Positions 63,320 through 64,000 of a DNA stretch of 64,000 nt are shown one piece after another; position 1 is the stretch's first letter, and every line of letters begins with the position of its first letter. The stretch comes from Eutypella sp. D-1 (lineage: Eukaryota > Ascomycota > Sordariomycetes > Xylariales > Diatrypaceae), in the NCBI GenBank assembly GCA_023313575.1, contig JAJTTP010000005.1, positions 1,054,001-1,118,000 on the forward strand. The letters run 5' to 3'. The notes under the pieces are model-generated. The model was not told the origin of the DNA and made no database searches. It worked only from the letters and a program-made list of their open reading frames with translations. Both the position numbers and the translations under genes were made by a program.

Positions 63320-64000
63320 TTAGCGGCTGCTTCTTTCATGCATATCGTAGTCGTGCATCTCGTGCATCTCATGGTTATCTAGTTCCGACCGCCCAGTGGG
63401 TGACAAAGGGCTGCTTCCGCCGTCTAACTCGGCGACCTCGGGGCGCGACGCGAGGAGTTCCATCAGGGGCTCCCCGCCGGCTTCGATGGGTTTGGGCGGC
63501 GGTTCCGGCGGAGCTTCCTCGGCGAGTGCCCGCTTCGAATGTCTTCGCCACCAGAAGAAGGCCACGAGGCCGATCAGTGCGAGAAACGCGATGCCGCCGA
63601 CGACGCCGCCGACGATGGCGCCCACGTTGGGTCCGCTATCAGAGCTGCTGGAGGCGCCACCGGCGGCGGTGCCGCCCGACTTCGGGGGCGAGTACGGCGC
63701 GGTCTGGCTGTCAGAGCCGGTGAACAGCTGCGCGATCCGGATGCTGGTCCAGCCGCCGTCGGGAAGTAGCTGGGTAGCGGCGCCGTCGGGCCCGCCGCCG
63801 ATGACGTTGGAGATCTTGGAGGGTACTTGGTACGGGGGCTTATCGCTGTGGTAGACGCTTCCCCAGCCGAGCGACGTGAGATCGAACATCGCCACGCCCC
63901 GGTACTCCCAGTCGCACTCGTTCGTCACATTTGTCCCGTTCCTGATGCCCCCCACCGTCACCATCTGCCGGTTCCCGACGAAGTGGCAGGTGTGTCCAAA
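63320..64000 (-). CDS. Kelch-like membrane protein, C-terminal part
   Basis: The 5' end lies beyond the window; 226 residues are visible. The extracellular part shows kelch-type text (GHTCHFVGNRQMVTVGG, ECDWEYRGVAMFDL, GWGSVYH), followed by a Ser/Gly linker, one membrane segment (VGAIVGGVVGGIAFLALIGL then VAFFWWRR) and a cytosolic tail with PPEPPPKP and His/Met repeats near the end (HEMHEMHDYDMHERSSR). This arrangement, kelch domain plus single-pass anchor, is common in fungal surface proteins of unknown role. A stop TAA is at 63320-63322. Kelch repeat count cannot be judged. Confidence 0.8.
   Translation of the reverse strand, partial: FGHTCHFVGNRQMVTVGGIRNGTNVTNECDWEYRGVAMFDLTSLGWGSVYHSDKPPYQVPSKISNVIGGGPDGAATQLLPDGGWTSIRIAQLFTGSDSQTAPYSPPKSGGTAAGGASSSSDSGPNVGAIVGGVVGGIAFLALIGLVAFFWWRRHSKRALAEEAPPEPPPKPIEAGGEPLMELLASRPEVAELDGGSSPLSPTGRSELDNHEMHEMHDYDMHERSSR

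Overview
The window reads as nuclear DNA of a filamentous ascomycete (Pezizomycotina, probably Sordariomycetes; genus not resolvable by eye). The evidence is short GT-AG introns of about 50-120 bp with CTAAC/CTGAC-like branch sites, a Zn2Cys6 regulator, the Pezizomycotina GATA regulator NsdD, a Ser/Arg-rich DUF3824-type protein, and long spacers full of TACCTAGGTA-type palindromes. Ten protein-coding loci can be supported. Exon boundaries were worked out by hand from splice consensus, reading phase and recalled family sequences; no alignment was run.

Left end (0-8 kb): a peroxisomal SCP2-type sterol/lipid carrier with a C-terminal AKL signal (minus strand); a five-exon Zn2Cys6 transcription factor (plus); and a seven-exon nitrilase (minus) with a complete Glu-Lys-Cys triad, whose stop lies about 105 bp from that of the regulator. 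Beyond the nitrilase is an unrecognised Cys-containing minus-strand frame that looks decayed.

About 8.2-25.7 kb: a gene desert without a recognisable protein, tRNA or rRNA, containing G/C homopolymers, simple repeats and palindromic TACCTAGGTA elements. It ends in the control region of nsdD (26.6-28.8 kb), which has pyrimidine tracts and an 878-nt stretch without a single ATG on the sense strand. About 28.8-39.9 kb is a second gene-poor stretch.

Right half (39.9-64 kb), gene-dense: glutamate-cysteine ligase (gcs1, minus, six exons, a 7-bp Yap1-like site upstream); a large MFS transporter-like gene (minus) whose otherwise intact frame has two in-frame TAG codons; a 1,211-aa Ser/Arg/Pro-rich DUF3824-type protein (plus, six exons); the ER-luminal J-protein Scj1 with signal peptide and KDEL (minus); the intronless spliceosomal DEAH-box ATPase Prp2/DHX16 (plus), divergent from scj1 across a spacer with a perfect UPR core motif; and the 3' end of a membrane-anchored kelch-like protein running off the edge.

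The genes are mostly independent housekeeping or regulatory loci, not one cluster. The observations most worth a second look are the two isolated TAG codons in the MFS gene, the ATG-free nsdD leader with its probable upstream coding exon, the stress-response motifs at gcs1 and scj1, and the convergent regulator-nitrilase pair.
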